Assembly (NCBI GenBank): GCA_029961685.1
Contig: JARWKL010000008.1
Location: forward strand, 36,613,144-36,677,143
DNA from: Aristolochia californica
Lineage: Eukaryota > Streptophyta > Magnoliopsida > Piperales > Aristolochiaceae
Length of the DNA stretch: 64,000 nucleotides
Reading direction: 5' to 3'
Part shown: positions 12,501-24,618 of the stretch, in pieces
Numbering within the stretch: the first letter of the stretch is position 1
How the letters are laid out: each line of letters opens with the position of its first letter
Program-made: the position numbers and the translations under genes
The notes under the pieces: model-generated
Database searches by the model: none
Told to the model about the DNA's origin: nothing
What the model saw: the letters and a program-made list of their open reading frames with translations, nothing else

Positions 12501-14529
12501 CAATGATTGGGGGGAGCTTTTAATATGAGATCTTGGGTTCAAGTCGTACTGGGGGAAAATGGATATGATGTGTGTGCAAGCAACATTAAAATATTAAAAA
12601 AAATCATCAAGATTGCCCCCCAGTGTACTGTGAACCTGATTCTTTGGGTGCCTCTCCAAGTATTAGGTTGAAACTAAATTTAAATCATAGCTCAAGGGGC
12701 AATCTCGGACGCCAACGAGTGGTCACAGTCATTTAGGATTCTTAGGAGGACATTCCCATGTTTCCTCTGCCCCCTTTGGACAGTATGAGTCCATTGAGGT
12801 GGAGTTTGGGGTCCTTCTTCAGAGCCCCCAGCTAGTTCATAACAGCTTCTCCTCCACCCATAGGCGAAGGAGACTCGATAGTGGTCATCACTTGGACCTC
12901 AGGGAAAAAGTCTCCCCCAAGAAGATTCTTGATGTGTTTTGATGAGATTGAGTATATTTATAGATTTATTATAGTCAAATGGTTTCACAGCCGTAGAAGC
13001 ACAAAGCAGATAACTGAAACTCTAACAAGGGAAGGAGTCTCCCATCAACACCTCAATTTCAGGCACTCCCTACCCTTGCGACACCATTTTATGTTTAATC
13101 TTCTACAGTTTTTTCCACCTATCACTAGTGATTTGTGCCATGCTCTGTTTCAAACCCTCTTAATGAATCTTATTCTCAATCCCCCCCCCCCCAAAAAAAA
13201 AGGAGAAAACATTATATATCTTCCCCTAGAAAGTAAAATCAATAGACATTATTGAGATACATGTTACTTTTTTTATAAACAGACAAAAGATTTAAGCATA
13301 TAATACTACCTGTCCCCTTTAAACAGATGCAATCCAACAACATGGTCATCATCTGAAACATGACCGGATGGACCAGCTTCAGACACTCTGACTTCAACTT
13401 GAACATCTCCATTCAAAGCATTTAGTACTTCAACCTACAATCCATCAGCCACATTAGATACTTCATGAACAGACTCAATTAGAGGTCCTTCTTGTCTTCC
13501 AGGAACACAAGAATGACAAAACTCACGCAGTCTCCTTTCTCTTAGGTGAGACTTACCAGCCCATTTTTCCGTCCAACAGCGACCAACTGCACAAATATAT
13601 CAAGGTATGATGTACATGATGACCAGAGCAATTAGTTCAACAGAATATGTAAAAGTCATTTCTAAAGTTATTGGGGACAGTATGCAGAATACTTTAACAA
13701 GTTTATTCAAATTGAAGAAGCTTTATTCTCAGGTTTATACCATTGGCAAGTATATTTGGTACCATCCTGATCATCCAAGTCAAAATAAAATGGGACAAAC
13801 ATTTACCAATTAGACATAATGAAAATAGTTACACACTAACATACTGGGGACACTTATGGAGCCAAAGTTTGTAACAATTTTGGTTAGCTTTTTACATATT
13901 TACCAGATTGTCATTTATTTTTCTTTCAAATATTTATGAAAAGAACATTCCTCATTCAGGATTCCAAGTCACATTTTGCAAGAAATTACAAAATTGTCCA
14001 CCACTACAATTTTTAGGATTTGTGGCACAACATGCTTGCCATTATACATTAAGGATAACACTTTATGGTCCAGAACAAACTGATCTGGTAGTCCTAGATA
14101 AATTGAAAAGAATAATGGGCCAAGTCACATAACGATCAACCAGACCCCTTTTCTGATTACCATGGAATTGCTGTTACATAATTCAATAAAACAAATCAAA
14201 ATGAAGCAAAATATAATAAGGATACCGTTTTGGTGTTATTGACAGCAGAGGTAACAAGAGCACATCGTGATGGATCAGGATAGCCCCATCTTTCAACCAC
14301 TGCAGGAATCCCTTGCTTCCCACGAGCTTCAACAACTGAGACACAAAATAGCAATCACTTATTGCAAAAATAATAGAATATTAACAAAAGTTTAACACCT
14401 GAACTTTTTTATCAACTACAAAAATTAGGTCCATTCAATCATTTTACCTTTAACAAAGCCAAGCACATCAAAAGCCAATGCTCTAAGGGGAGGGCAACCA
14501 GGAGACTCCGCTGTACTTGTTCTCGGCAT
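6880..14529 (-). CDS. WDR74: WD40-repeat ribosome biogenesis protein, WDR74/NSA1 type, 12 coding exons
   Basis: Coding exons in transcript order are 14448-14529, 14226-14335, 13557-13586, 13310-13434, 11517-11669, 11281-11344, 11062-11169, 9021-9174, 8764-8853, 8195-8250, 7410-7467 and 6880-7058. All introns are GT..AG, phases agree throughout, and the total is 1209 nt (402 aa plus stop). The protein starts MPRTSTAESPGCPPLRALAF and includes VEVLNALNGD, LLTCTVKGNASLWS, VNVWDLANCNKIWTAKF (about 171-188), VRLYDIAAQRR (225-235), a repeat ending YLRFWDTKTRKLL (about 310-322) and a lysine-rich tail with KKKFKKSKKK. This order matches plant WDR74 homologues. The family (yeast Nsa1) is a nucleolar WD40 protein of pre-60S particles. 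Exon 5 is the uncertain junction: a longer open frame upstream of 11669 encodes a Ser-rich segment but is out of phase with exon 4, while the acceptor after 'tttgtattccag' restores frame. The gene looks intact. Confidence 0.9.
9501..9533. repeat. Homopolymer of 33 C (33 G on the gene's sense strand)
   Basis: An uninterrupted run of 33 C lies in intron 7 of the WD40 gene, so the pre-mRNA would carry 33 consecutive G. Assembly error in run length is likely for such a tract. Confidence 0.9.
12490..12601 (+). mobile_element. SINE (tRNA-type) in intron 4 of the WD40 gene
   Basis: A unit of about 112 bp has an A-box-like TGGCTCAATGATTGG (12496-12510), a B-box-like GGTTCAAGTCG (12536-12546) and an A-rich 3' end. 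Flanking duplications AATCATCAACATTG (12476-12489) and AATCATCAAGATTG (12602-12615) match at 13 of 14 positions, as expected for LINE-mobilised retroposition. The Pol III boxes are 40 bp apart start to start. It is in antisense orientation to the host gene. The tRNA of origin cannot be told by eye. Confidence 0.75.
13181..13202. repeat. C12-A10 homopolymer junction
   Basis: A run of 12 C is followed directly by about 10 A inside intron 4 of the WD40 gene. No function is inferred. Confidence 0.9.
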
Positions 14530-15430
14530 CTTAATGTAATCCCACAACCTAAATTAGTAAACATCAAAACAAAAACTCTTGAAGAAAACCTACAAACTAG
14601 GCCTGCTTCATTTGAGAATGTGTTTTTTTTACTTACACATATAATGAGAAGATGTTTACCTTCATTGCAGAAGTATCCTCCAAATTGTAGAGGAAGTTAA
14701 AACACTGAACACTTTTTACTTCGGAAGGTGATTCAGACAAAAGAAAATGCCTTTAAAAGAGTAAAACAGAGCACTAGAAAATCCAAACACAAAATGATGG
14801 AAGCCTGAATGCTAATGTAACGACGGCTAAATTCCTAAGCTTCTTATGGATCAAATTGTACTTTGCAAAGAAAAAGTGTGCATACATATAGGCAATCAAA
14901 AAATAATAAATAAATAATAATAAAAATAGCCTCGGGAGGACGACGAACCTTCTCTCCTCACGCACGAAAGATGGGACGAGAAGGGACCCCCGCACGCGAG
15001 GGAAGAGATGGGGTGCCCTACCCCTCTCCTTATCTGACCCTCTTTCAGTAACAGAAAGAGGGGGTCGGCAACCCTTCGCCCTTCCGTCCACCTGCCCTTA
15101 ACAGAAAGGGGAAGACAGGTATTTACGCACCCACTGCCCCTTTTCTGTGCCCGAAATGGGAATGGGGAAGGAAACAAAAAATCCCCCTTCCGTCCACCTG
15201 CCCATAACAGAAAGGGGAAGACAGGTGTTTCCGCACCCACCGCTCCTTATTTGCGGCGGCAATGGGACTGGGGGAGAAAACAAGAACCCGAAAGAGTACT
15301 TTCCGGCGTCGTATGGAGGTTAAAAAGGAAAACAAGAAAAGAAATCTTACCTGGAGATTGATGGAGGTCGATGAATTAAGAGAGGTTGAGGGAAGTGTGT
15401 CGAGGCGTCCAGGGTGATGACAATAGGGCT
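14530..15430 (-). promoter_or_regulatory. Probable 5'UTR exon, 5'UTR intron and promoter side of the WD40 gene
   Basis: On the minus strand a strong donor 'ctccag|gtaagatt' (exon end 15351) precedes a T-rich acceptor 'tactaatttag|gttgtggg' (exon resumes 14548), 19 nt before the start codon at 14529. This suggests a non-coding first exon from about 15430 and an 802-bp 5'UTR intron (14549-15350). The upstream exon is pyrimidine-rich, like many plant 5'UTRs. No TATA box is evident. Transcript data would be needed to confirm it. Confidence 0.5.
15081..15292. repeat. GC-rich tandem duplication, 106-bp period
   Basis: Two units start with 'cttccgtccacctgccc' at 15081 and 15187 and continue with 'aacagaaaggggaagacagg' and a GC-rich tail. 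A weaker third partial unit may lie to the left ('taacagaaag' near 15048). Composition differs sharply from the AT-rich surroundings. The array falls in the proposed 5'UTR intron, and arginine/proline-rich ORFs over it are artefacts. Confidence 0.8.
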
Positions 15431-15614
15431 CCTACGAGTCGTGCGTTGTGAACGGACCAGACCCGGACCGGAATCATCGGGATATGACACCATCCGCATC
15501 CGATCTATTTATAACTATCCGATTACCCGAAGTTATAAATATCCGAAATTGAACATCCGGATCCGGTTCCGAAACTAATTAATAACCTTCGATCTCTACT
15601 TTCAACTCACAAAC

Positions 15615-15844
15615 AGGGTTGATCCAATACGAAAAGCCATTTTGTGTAAAACATGTGAAACGTTATCTCAGTCATCTAATCATGATCGACGGTTGTCTTT
15701 GTCGTTCAATCAACGACTATCTGAGTCGTACGATCAACGATTAATGCAGCCATCCAATTAATGATTATCTCAGTCGTCCGATTATGATCGAACAACTGAG
15801 ATAGCCCTTTCGCACCAAATAATTTTTCATATTGGATCAGCCCT
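15615..15844. mobile_element. MITE, 230 bp, with about 21-bp terminal inverted repeats
   Basis: The left end AGGGTTGATCCAATACGAAA is matched by the inverted right end AGGGCTGATCCAATATGAAA (two mismatches in 20). Inverted similarity continues inward, and the interior contains several 'atctcagtcgtc'-like words. There is no coding capacity. A clear target duplication cannot be fixed, so the superfamily is not assigned. A related copy lies at 29850-29991. Confidence 0.7.
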
Positions 15845-16421
15845 ACGCAAACAAAAGCCTATCTTTACCTAATATGACCTTAAAATAAGTTTTGATGGAA
15901 GCAAGGTTGCAAGACCTCCTTAGGATGGATCATGAAACTTCAACAAAATCTATTTTTGGTAAGTTTTACTATTCACGGTTCGTTTTTCCATCAACCTTAT
16001 TTCTATGCCTTCTCCACCAAATCAAAATTACTATCCAACACCCTAATTTTCTTTATATTAATCCATTCTAGCCACCACACCCCTTACCTACTACATCCAT
16101 ATTTTTTCACCCAATCGTGAAATCCCACCCTACCCAAAGCCAAAGAATTTATTTTAGTTTACTCTCAGTCAATTCTTTTCTCTTCTCTCTCTCTCTCTCT
16201 TAAATCCATGCCCTAGCACCTAACCTCTCTTTTCTCCTTTCTTCTTCTCTGTTTTCGTTTACCTCTTTTTCTATCTCCCTCTCTTCCTTTACTTCTCTCT
16301 TTTTTTCCTCTCTGAGTCCAACCCGCTTAACCTCTCTCTTACAATTCCTCTTTACAATTTGAAGAAAGAAATGGGACCTTCTCCAAGGGGGTTCTATCAT
16401 AAACCCAAACCAAATTCCTAT
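15845..16421. other. Intergenic DNA with CT-rich tract
   Basis: There is no gene signal. Pyrimidine-rich DNA with a (TC)n run near 16186-16200 precedes the telomere-like repeat. Confidence 0.5.
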
Positions 16422-16469
16422 CCCTAAACCCTAAACCTAACCCTAACCCTAACCCTAACCCTAACCCTA
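16422..16469. repeat. Interstitial telomere-like repeat
   Basis: Two CCCTAAA heptamers (16422, 16429) are followed by an irregular unit and then at least four CCCTAA hexamers up to 16469. The 7-mer is the usual plant telomere unit; the hexamer is the TTAGGG type. Its short length and internal position indicate an interstitial tract, not a chromosome end. Confidence 0.85.
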
Positions 16470-17815
16470 CGACTGGTTTATATTTTTGTTATTGATATAT
16501 TCTAGGTATATTTATGATATCATATTTTATGTTCATTGTTTATATTATTTATTTTATTTTGAAATAATGAAGTGCTATGGAATGGTGTCTATGAAATGAG
16601 GAAATATTTTCCCATCATGAAGCAGGGGAAATACGATGGGATCGTCATATGGATTTTGTTTTCATATTTTTGTGTTGTAAGATGATTTGGTGTGTTTCCA
16701 TTTTTCCTTTTAGTTCTTAGGTTAGGTAGATGAGGGAAGAGTGATCAAACCCCAAGTTGTTGAACTTGATTTAATAATAATATGAACTTAATGGTAACCC
16801 AAAATGACCATAATATGATAATATGAATCTAAGATGAACAAAATACTTAAGCATAATATAAACATTATAGAAACACAATTTGAGCATAATTTGAGCATAA
16901 TGTGAAATTAAGATTAGCATAGTATGAGCATAATATGTAACTAATGAACAACATAATACTAGACTAATTTGAAGCATAATATGAATGTAATATGGAAATA
17001 ATATTTTACATAATACAAAACTAATGATGTATATAATATGAACATATAATTTAACAAAAACATAATTGCAACAAGGAATAATTCATAATATTGGTTTAAT
17101 TTATAATATTTTTCATAAAATGTATAATGCTCGACTGAAATTTAGTTGAAACTATTGATGAGTTAGTAGAGAGTCATGTTTGTGTGAGAAAATAGGATTG
17201 ATTTATCCCAAAGTCTCACCATCTTAAAGTTCAGAATGAGTTCTTTGTTCTTCATAGTCTAAAAAAACTTTGCTAGTGAAATCCTATCTCATGTTATTGA
17301 CTTAAGCAATTTAATTGAAATGTGACTGCTTGTTCAAGAGATTGTGATGTATATTTTAGTTTTGTGCATCACAAGTGCTAGAAATACAAATACAATTTTT
17401 AAATTGTCTTGTAAAACAGTTTGAGACTAAAAAGTTTGTTTATTATTGTTGATGTTATAGTTTGAGACAAATTGTCTATGCATTTTGGATGCATTTCTGC
17501 AATTTTCTCGTGTGTTATACCACATACTTTGTTGACTAGCATGCAATGTACTCAGATAACGAAGTTTTGTGTATGCATGTCAACAAGTATGCTAATATAG
17601 CATGAGGGATGTAGAGAGATGCTACCAAAATTTTGACAAAATTCTTTTTGTCCTGAATGGGCGAGTTAGGTTCACAAGTTCAAGTGAAGATAGTAGTTGA
17701 ACATTATCTGAGAGCCGTAGTTCAAGACTCTCATATATAAAATATAGAAATCTCAAAGTAGTCTAGTTTCATATAGATAGTTGTTCTGATGGCTAATTTG
17801 TGTTCAAAACATGTT
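16470..17815. other. AT-rich DNA with 'cataatatgaa'-type short repeats
   Basis: Around 16780-17040 variants of 'agcataatatgaac' recur at irregular short intervals. This may be the 5' subterminal part of the CACTA element that follows, but no left CACTA terminus is seen. No gene was found. Confidence 0.4.
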
Positions 17816-17825
17816 GGTGTTAAAC

Positions 17826-19382
17826 AAAAATGGACAAGAGAAAGACGAAGATTTTTCAAAATAGGCCCTTGAGTGAAAGTATACAAGAAACGGGTTAGAC
17901 ACTTTCAGTCAAATGAAATACATTAAATTTGTGGTAAGTTTAGATAACAAGATATGTTGTCCTTGTAGAGTGTGTGCTAATAAGTTTTTTGGGATGTATA
18001 CCAAATAGAGGACCGCATGTACATTAATGGGATGCTACTGAGTTATAACCTATGGAAAGTTCATAGGGAACAAATTGATAGTTATGAGGGAACTTGCCAA
18101 AGGCGATATTGTACAACTGATACCAATCATCAAATGGGAAGAGAAGATGGTATGGAGGATAGAATCCATGATCTCATCCATGATGTACAAGTTGAATAGA
18201 CCTCCTTATTGATAGTCAACCAGGGCCTAATAGTTCCATCGAATATTTTGGAATTGGAACAACTGGGGTTGACAAATTTAATCAATTGTTCATGGATGCT
18301 AGTGGGGAGTTATATCCTAGTTGTTGGAGCTTTTTAAGTTGAAGTTTCTTATCCATATGCTCCATATCAAAATAAAATGCAACATGAGTAGTGAAGCAAT
18401 AGGTGATATACTTTCTCGTATTAAAAAGAATAATTTCTTCCGGACAAGTCACTATCTTGCAACTACTATGAGGTTAAAACACTTTTATCCGAGTTAGTAT
18501 TCCATTATGAGAAGATACATACCTATAAAAATGATTGTCTTATTCTGGAAGGAATATGAGAAGGAAGATAACTGCCCACAAATTCATGAGCCAGAGTTAT
18601 GTACGATCAAGCAATAGTTGGAAGTTAGTCTTTACCAAAGTCTTATACTATTTCATGCTCAAGCCATGATTTCAACAATTGTTTACCTCAAAAGAAACTA
18701 TCAAAGACATGAGGTGGCATGTCGAAATGCATGAGGGTGAAACAAATACATTGAGACATCTGAAAAATTCAAAACTTCGGCTTGAATTTGATAACGAGTA
18801 TCCGTGGTTTGCTGCAAACTCACGAAATATACATCTAGGCCTTGTAAGGGATGTTTAAGCCCATTTCATAATATGAGTATGTCTTACAACACAAGGTTAG
18901 TAGTTTCGATGCCTTATACTTAGCCCCCCATAAAAAGGTATGAAAGATCATTTTTAGGATGAGTTTATTAATTTTGGAGCCAAAGTTTCTAGGTAACGAT
19001 ATTGATGTCTATTTGCACCCATTGGTAGTCAAGTTAAAAGAGTTATGTGAAGAAGGTGTGCAAATCTTTGATGCATATATAAGAGAGATTTTTATAATGC
19101 ATGGTGCACTTCTTTGTACCATTAATGATTTCCTAGTTTATGGGTCTCTTTCTAGTATGAACATCAAAGGAAAATTCGCATGCCTAATATGTATGAACTA
19201 AACACATTTTGTGAGGTTAAAATATGGAGGACAAGAATGTTATATGGGTCATCAATATTGACAAAGAGAAATGAAATTTGATGTTAAAATAGATCATCGA
19301 CACCCACCCCCACCCCTCCTTAATTCAACTATTTGATTGTGAGATTGAGAGACAATTGCAAAAGCTTCCCTATATACATTAT
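17826..19382 (+). pseudogene. CACTA transposase (TNP2-like), 5' part
   Basis: Fragments in shifting frames resemble plant En/Spm transposase: a start-like MDK.RKTK region, then LYPSCWSF, YEVKTLLSELVFHYEKIH (around 18460-18530), and a better preserved piece at 18959-19201 reading GNDIDVYLHPLVVKLKEL and ending in INDFLVYGSLSSMNIKGKFA. The latter corresponds to the core of the TNP2 transposase domain. Several stops and frameshifts are present. The relic breaks at 19382, where copia begins, near a sequence for ERQLQKLPYIH, and resumes after 25858. Confidence 0.8.
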
Positions 19383-19566
19383 TGTTGAAATGAGCTATAA
19401 ATTGTGTAATTTGTTACCGTAATTATAGGAAACGATTTGTTTCCTTGATTTGTTCCTGATTCTAAGATCTAAATTGGATCTTAATAAGGTTGTAAATGTA
19501 TTATAAAAAGCCTCCATGAGGAGAAAGAATAAATCATCAGAAAATTCTTTGAAGGTTTGTTTTACA
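19383..19566 (+). repeat. 5' LTR of copia-1
   Basis: It begins TGTTGAAATGAGC and ends TTTTACA. It contains a TATA-like 'attataaaaag' near 19500 and is preceded by the duplication ATTAT. Confidence 0.95.
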
Positions 19567-19580
19567 TGGTATCAGAGCAG
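19567..19580 (+). promoter_or_regulatory. Primer-binding site of copia-1
   Basis: TGGTATCAGAGCAG immediately follows the 5'LTR. Its first 12 bases complement the 3' end of initiator tRNA-Met, the common copia primer. Confidence 0.9.
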
Positions 19581-22500
19581 TCTATTTCTCTTCTCCTTCC
19601 CGTCGCCAAAGATCAAAGCTAAGTGCTCCCGTAGTCGCCGAAGGTGCTAGCCAAAAAAATCATGGCCGATGGAAGTTGCAGAACTCTGTTTTCTACAACT
19701 CAGTAGCCCGGTGGTCTCGTAGCCAAAATCTCGTCGCCGACGACTGACAACGATCGCCTGCGACCGTAGAGGACCGAACCAATAGCCTGTTATGTCCGCT
19801 GATCACTGTTGTCATCGAAGGAAGCCGACGAACCTTTTTTTTTTTGCGACTCAGTGGCCCAACGGTGTCGGCGGCTCTGTCCTGGAGCCAAAAAACTCCG
19901 CCGTCTAAGCTGCCGACAACCACCGCTGAAGTACGCCGACGCACCGTCACCATCGCCGAAGACGCTCTGTCGTCGCCGTAAAATCGAGCCACCGCCACCC
20001 GAAAGCCGAAAAATTGCCGCCGAATCATCCTTCTTCCTTCCAGCCACCGCGTCGATGGAGAAGACGAAGGTGATCCTCCGTGTAATCTTTTTTTTTGTTA
20101 ACTTAGGAACATTGTTCCTTTATTTTTTTCACGACTGAACCGGACTGACGGGTCAAGCCAGAAAATCCGGACCAAACCGGACCGAACCAACCACAGTCCA
20201 AAATAGGACTAGAACATAACCAGACCGAACCAGACTACTTCTAGACCGGACTAGGAAAAAAATCTAAATGAACCCAGAGACAGACAATGGGAAGCTATCG
20301 TCCAATCTCTGGAAAAACTAACAACCAGATATGCACTTACTGCGGGGAAAAAGGTCATTCGTAACAACGTTGTTATGAGATTATTGGTTACCCAGAGTGG
20401 TAGGACTTCTCAAAAAAACCTCGAAAAAAGATTGTTGGGAAAAAGGTGTTGCCTACGGCAAATGTTGCCCATCTAGGTATTATCGGTAAAACATCAATAT
20501 TCTCTACATGTTCTAAGAATAGAACTTGGATTATTGATAATGGTGCATCCGATCACATGACAAGGGATTCCAGTCAGTTAAAATCTGTCCTACCTTTTCC
20601 TCAATCCGTTATTTCCACTGCCAATGGTAGTACCTCTCCGATTACTGGGGAAGGATCAATTATCTTGTCGAATAATCTTACATTAGATATTGTCCTTGTT
20701 GTTCCATCTCTTGAATACAATATGTTGTCTGTTAGCCAAATTACTTCAACTCTTGCTTGTACTATAACTTTCTGGCCTTCATTTTGTGTCTTTCTAGACA
20801 TTCTAACCCGGAAGATTCTTGGTTATGGTGTTAGACGGGGCAAACTCTACTATTTGAAGTTGACAGAGAATGGGGGATCGAAAATCAGTCAGGCAAATCA
20901 AGCTAGTAGTGAAGACAGTGCTCAAGCAACTATTTGGTTATGGCACCAAAGACTCGGCCATCTTTCCTTTGGTTATCTTAAGAAATTGTGACCACAACTT
21001 TTTTCAGGTTTGAATAATCTGGATTTTCATTGTGACAGGCTAAGAGCCACCGTATCTCTTATTTACCAAGTTTGAATAAGAGTTCTGAACCTTTTGAGGT
21101 TATTCATTCTGATATTTGGGGTCTTACAAAAGTTCCCTCTATTTCTCAAGCTAGGTATTTTGTGACATTTATTGATGAATGCACTAGAATGACTTGGGTA
21201 TCCCTGCTTATAAAAAAGAGTGATGTGTGTCTAGCTTTTCAGAAATTTCACCAAATGGTACACATTTAGTACCAGAAGCAGATTCGTGTTTTGCAATTTG
21301 ACAATGGGACTGAGTTTGTTGATACTTCTCTTGGTAATTTTCTGAACAATCATGGAATTCAGCATCAGACCTCATGCACCTATACTCCCCAACAAAATGA
21401 ATTAGCAGAGAGGAAGAATAGACAACTTTTGGAAGTAGTGTGTGCCTCTCTCTCTTTTGCATGAACCTGCCTCGATTTTATTGGGGCGAAGCTGTCAAAT
21501 CTGTTGCATACCTTATCAATTGAACACCTTCTCGAGTTATAGACTTTTAGAAACAATGAATGAACTTTGAACCAACCAGGTCGTCATGATGTGCAACAAG
21601 ACTATGCTCCCAACCATGAAGCTGAGAGTGAATCATTAATTTCTCCTGAAGAATCCTCAGAGTTGCCTCCGTCTGTACCATCAACTGAAGATCTACCCAG
21701 AATGTTCCTCCTCAGGTAAATACGAATCTTGTGTTTGATGAATATATTGAAACATGTGTTCCTACAAAAAATATAACTCCTAGATATCCACAAAGATTGA
21801 ATAGGGGAGTTCTAAAGAAACAATATGAACCTGATCTTGAAGCCAAAACAAAATACTCAATCAACAACTATGTTTCCTCCCATAGGTTGACTAAATCGTA
21901 TGCATTTGTTGTTGATCAATTATCCAGGGTTTCTATTCCTAGTAATGTGCAGGATGCATTAGTTGATCCAAAATGGAAAAAGGCGATGAATGAAGAGATG
22001 AAGGCTCTACAACAAAATGCTACTTGGGAACTTGTTTCCGAGCCTAAAGGAGTGAAGACAATTGGATGTCGATGGGTGTTCACGGTGAAACTCAAACCGG
22101 ATGGAAGTATTGAAAGATATAAAGTTCGACTAGTTGCAAAGGGATATACGCAAAGGTATGGGATAGACTATCAGGATACTTTTGTACCAGTAGCTAAGAT
22201 CAATACAATTCGCATTCTTATATTTATAGCAGCAAATCGAGACTGGCCTCTGTAACAATTTGATTTTAAAAATGTCTTTCTCAATGGAGACTTAGAAGAA
22301 GAAGTCTACATGGAGCTACCACCCAGAGTTAAAAGTGGTTCTTTATGTCAAGGTAAAGTCTATAAATTGAAGAAGTCATTGTACGGGCTGAAACAGTTAC
22401 CTAGAGCATGGTTTGGGAAATTCTCGGCTACAATGAAGGAGTTTGGCTGTAAGCAAAGTAACTCAGATCATACTTTGTTTATAAAACACAAAGAAGGAAA

Positions 22501-24340
22501 AGTAATGGCTTTAATTGTGTATGTTGATGATATGGTCTTGACAGGAGATGACCTATGTGAAATGCAAGTTTTACATGAGTATTTAACCACTAAATTCGAA
22601 ATGAAGGATCTCGAACAACTTAAATATTTTTTGGGAATTGAGGTGGCAAAATCAAAACATGGATTCTTCCTTTCACAGCGAAAATATGTGTTGGATCTTC
22701 TAGCCAAAACCGGAATGCTTGATTGTAAACCAGTAAAGACACCCATAGAAATGAATCATAAGCTCGGAATTCTCCCAGATCAAATCCCAACAGACAAAGG
22801 GCGTTATCAGCGATTAGTTGGAAGATTAATCTACCTATCACACACAAGACCATATGTCGCATATGTAGTGAGCGTTGTGAGTTAGTTCATGCATGCACCA
22901 ACTGAAGAATATATGGAAGCAATCCATCAAATCTTGAGATACTTAAAGAGTGCTCCAGGAAAAGGTTTGTTATTCGCATAAAAAGGTGTCTCTAACATTG
23001 AAGGATACATAGATTCTGATTGGGCAGGAGATTAGACAACCAGAAGATCCACATCTGGTTACTTTACTTTTGTGGAAGGTAATCTTGTCACGTGGCGAAG
23101 CAAAAAATAGAAGGTAGTATCAAGATCAAGTGTTAAAGCTGAATTTTGAGGCATGGCTCATGGTAGGAGTGGCTTCAAACTGAGCCGGCTCGTGTTCGGC
23201 TCGGTTCGACTCATTATATATCGAGCTCGAGCCGAACTCGAACTCAGAAATGGGCTTGTTTAGGTTAACGAGCTGAGCTCGAGCAGAGCCAAGTTCGGCT
23301 AATTGGCTCGCGAGCCGACTCGTTAATTTAACGAGTGGCAGGATGGGGCAAATTTTTGGGAGTCTCGCACTCTCTCTCCCGAAAAAAAATTTTATGTCTC
23401 TCTCCCGCCTTCGCTCTCTTCGTCTCCTCCTTCCCTTCTCTCTTCTTCCTCTGAAATTCCCTCTCTCGGCCTCCATCTCCCTTCTCCCTCTCACCGTCGG
23501 TGCCCCTTCCACCGTCGCCGTCGACTCTAGTAGCGTTGCCCTTGCCTCGTCGTACCCCAACTAGAGCGGCTGCTCTGGACCCTCTCCCTTCTTTGTCACC
23601 CCCTACCACCGCTTGCTGCCGTCGTCAAATCAGCCGGCCACCGCCCTCGCTGGAACGACACAGAACCCCCGGATACCTAAAGTTCAGATACCTAAGTTGA
23701 GGGGGGGAGATTATTTTCCCCCCTCGACGCTCCGTCCCGCACAGCTCGCGAACTCGCACGTGCAGTTCACACATGCGAGTTTCGCACGTGTGATTTTTAT
23801 AAAAAAAAAAAGCTTGCAAATCCTATTCTCAGTCTGTTTTTCTCTGGACGATGCAATAATACGTAAAAATATAGTGTGTTAAAGTTAGCATTTGATCAAA
23901 TTTTCTTGTTTATTTTTTATTTTTTATAATTAATCATGTACACAATTAATTGGCTCACGTAATTATTGTATTAATGTATAATAAACTGCAATCATTAAAT
24001 AATATAATATCTAATTTAATTAATTAATATATTAATTTATTTTAATTATACATTAAATTACTTATTTGTGTTGTAATCATGTTTGTTTTACCTAATTTGG
24101 GGTTTAAATATTATGTTTTAATTAAGTATACTATTATAAGTTACTCATTTTCTTGTTTTTTATATTTTTCTTATTTTGGGGCACTAACACTGGAAACTGT
24201 TTTCCAATGTATATGAACTCGTCCACACTAACACCAAGTTTGAAATTGAATTTCATGTAGAGGAATTAAATGAATTTGAAGCAGGATATGAAGATGAACT
24301 TCAAATTTTAAGTTTGTTGACTAACCTCCCTTTAATTCTC

Positions 24341-24618
24341 ATATCCACAGTAGCTTCGGAGTCATTATTTAGTGCTGGTGGTAGAGTAATAGATTCGTAT
24401 CGTTCTTCCTTGGTACCAAATACATTTTAAACTTTGATTTTTGGCAGTGATTGGGTTCAGACTCTTCACGGTATAAAGAAAAATCAAAAGGTGAATTTCT
24501 TTGATTAATTATTTATTACGATATTTTTAGTAATTTTTTTAGTTTTATTTATTAAAATTTTATTTTATGATTACAGCCTGAGAAGAAGAGTTCAGAGATA
24601 ATGCTACCAGCTACGTGA
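24341..24618 (+). pseudogene. hAT transposase, C-terminal dimerisation region only
   Basis: A first segment (to 24490) reads STVASESLFSAGGRVIDSYR, then SSLVPNTF-stop-TLIFGSDW. It ends at a GT donor 'aaaag|gtgaat', and a second exon at 24577-24618 follows 'attacag'. The words ASESxFSxGGRVxDxxRSSL define the hAT C-terminal (Dimer_Tnp_hAT) domain. The BED zinc finger and catalytic core are absent. One in-frame stop is present. Confidence 0.9.

Noticed and set aside
14001..14040. 'Ccactacaattttt' as a possible left CACTA terminus
   Set aside because: It lies inside a WD40-gene intron and does not match the CACTACAAGAAAA of the right end; that gene is intact across it.
14774..15335. Several Arg/Pro-rich minus-strand ORFs upstream of the WD40 gene
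   Set aside because: They lie over a 106-bp tandem repeat within the proposed leader intron and repeat with it; no domain or splice logic supports coding.
19690..20140. ORFs of about 110 codons on both strands between the copia-1 primer site and zinc knuckle
   Set aside because: The region is GC-rich leader sequence of the retrotransposon, and the peptides do not resemble gag or any other family.
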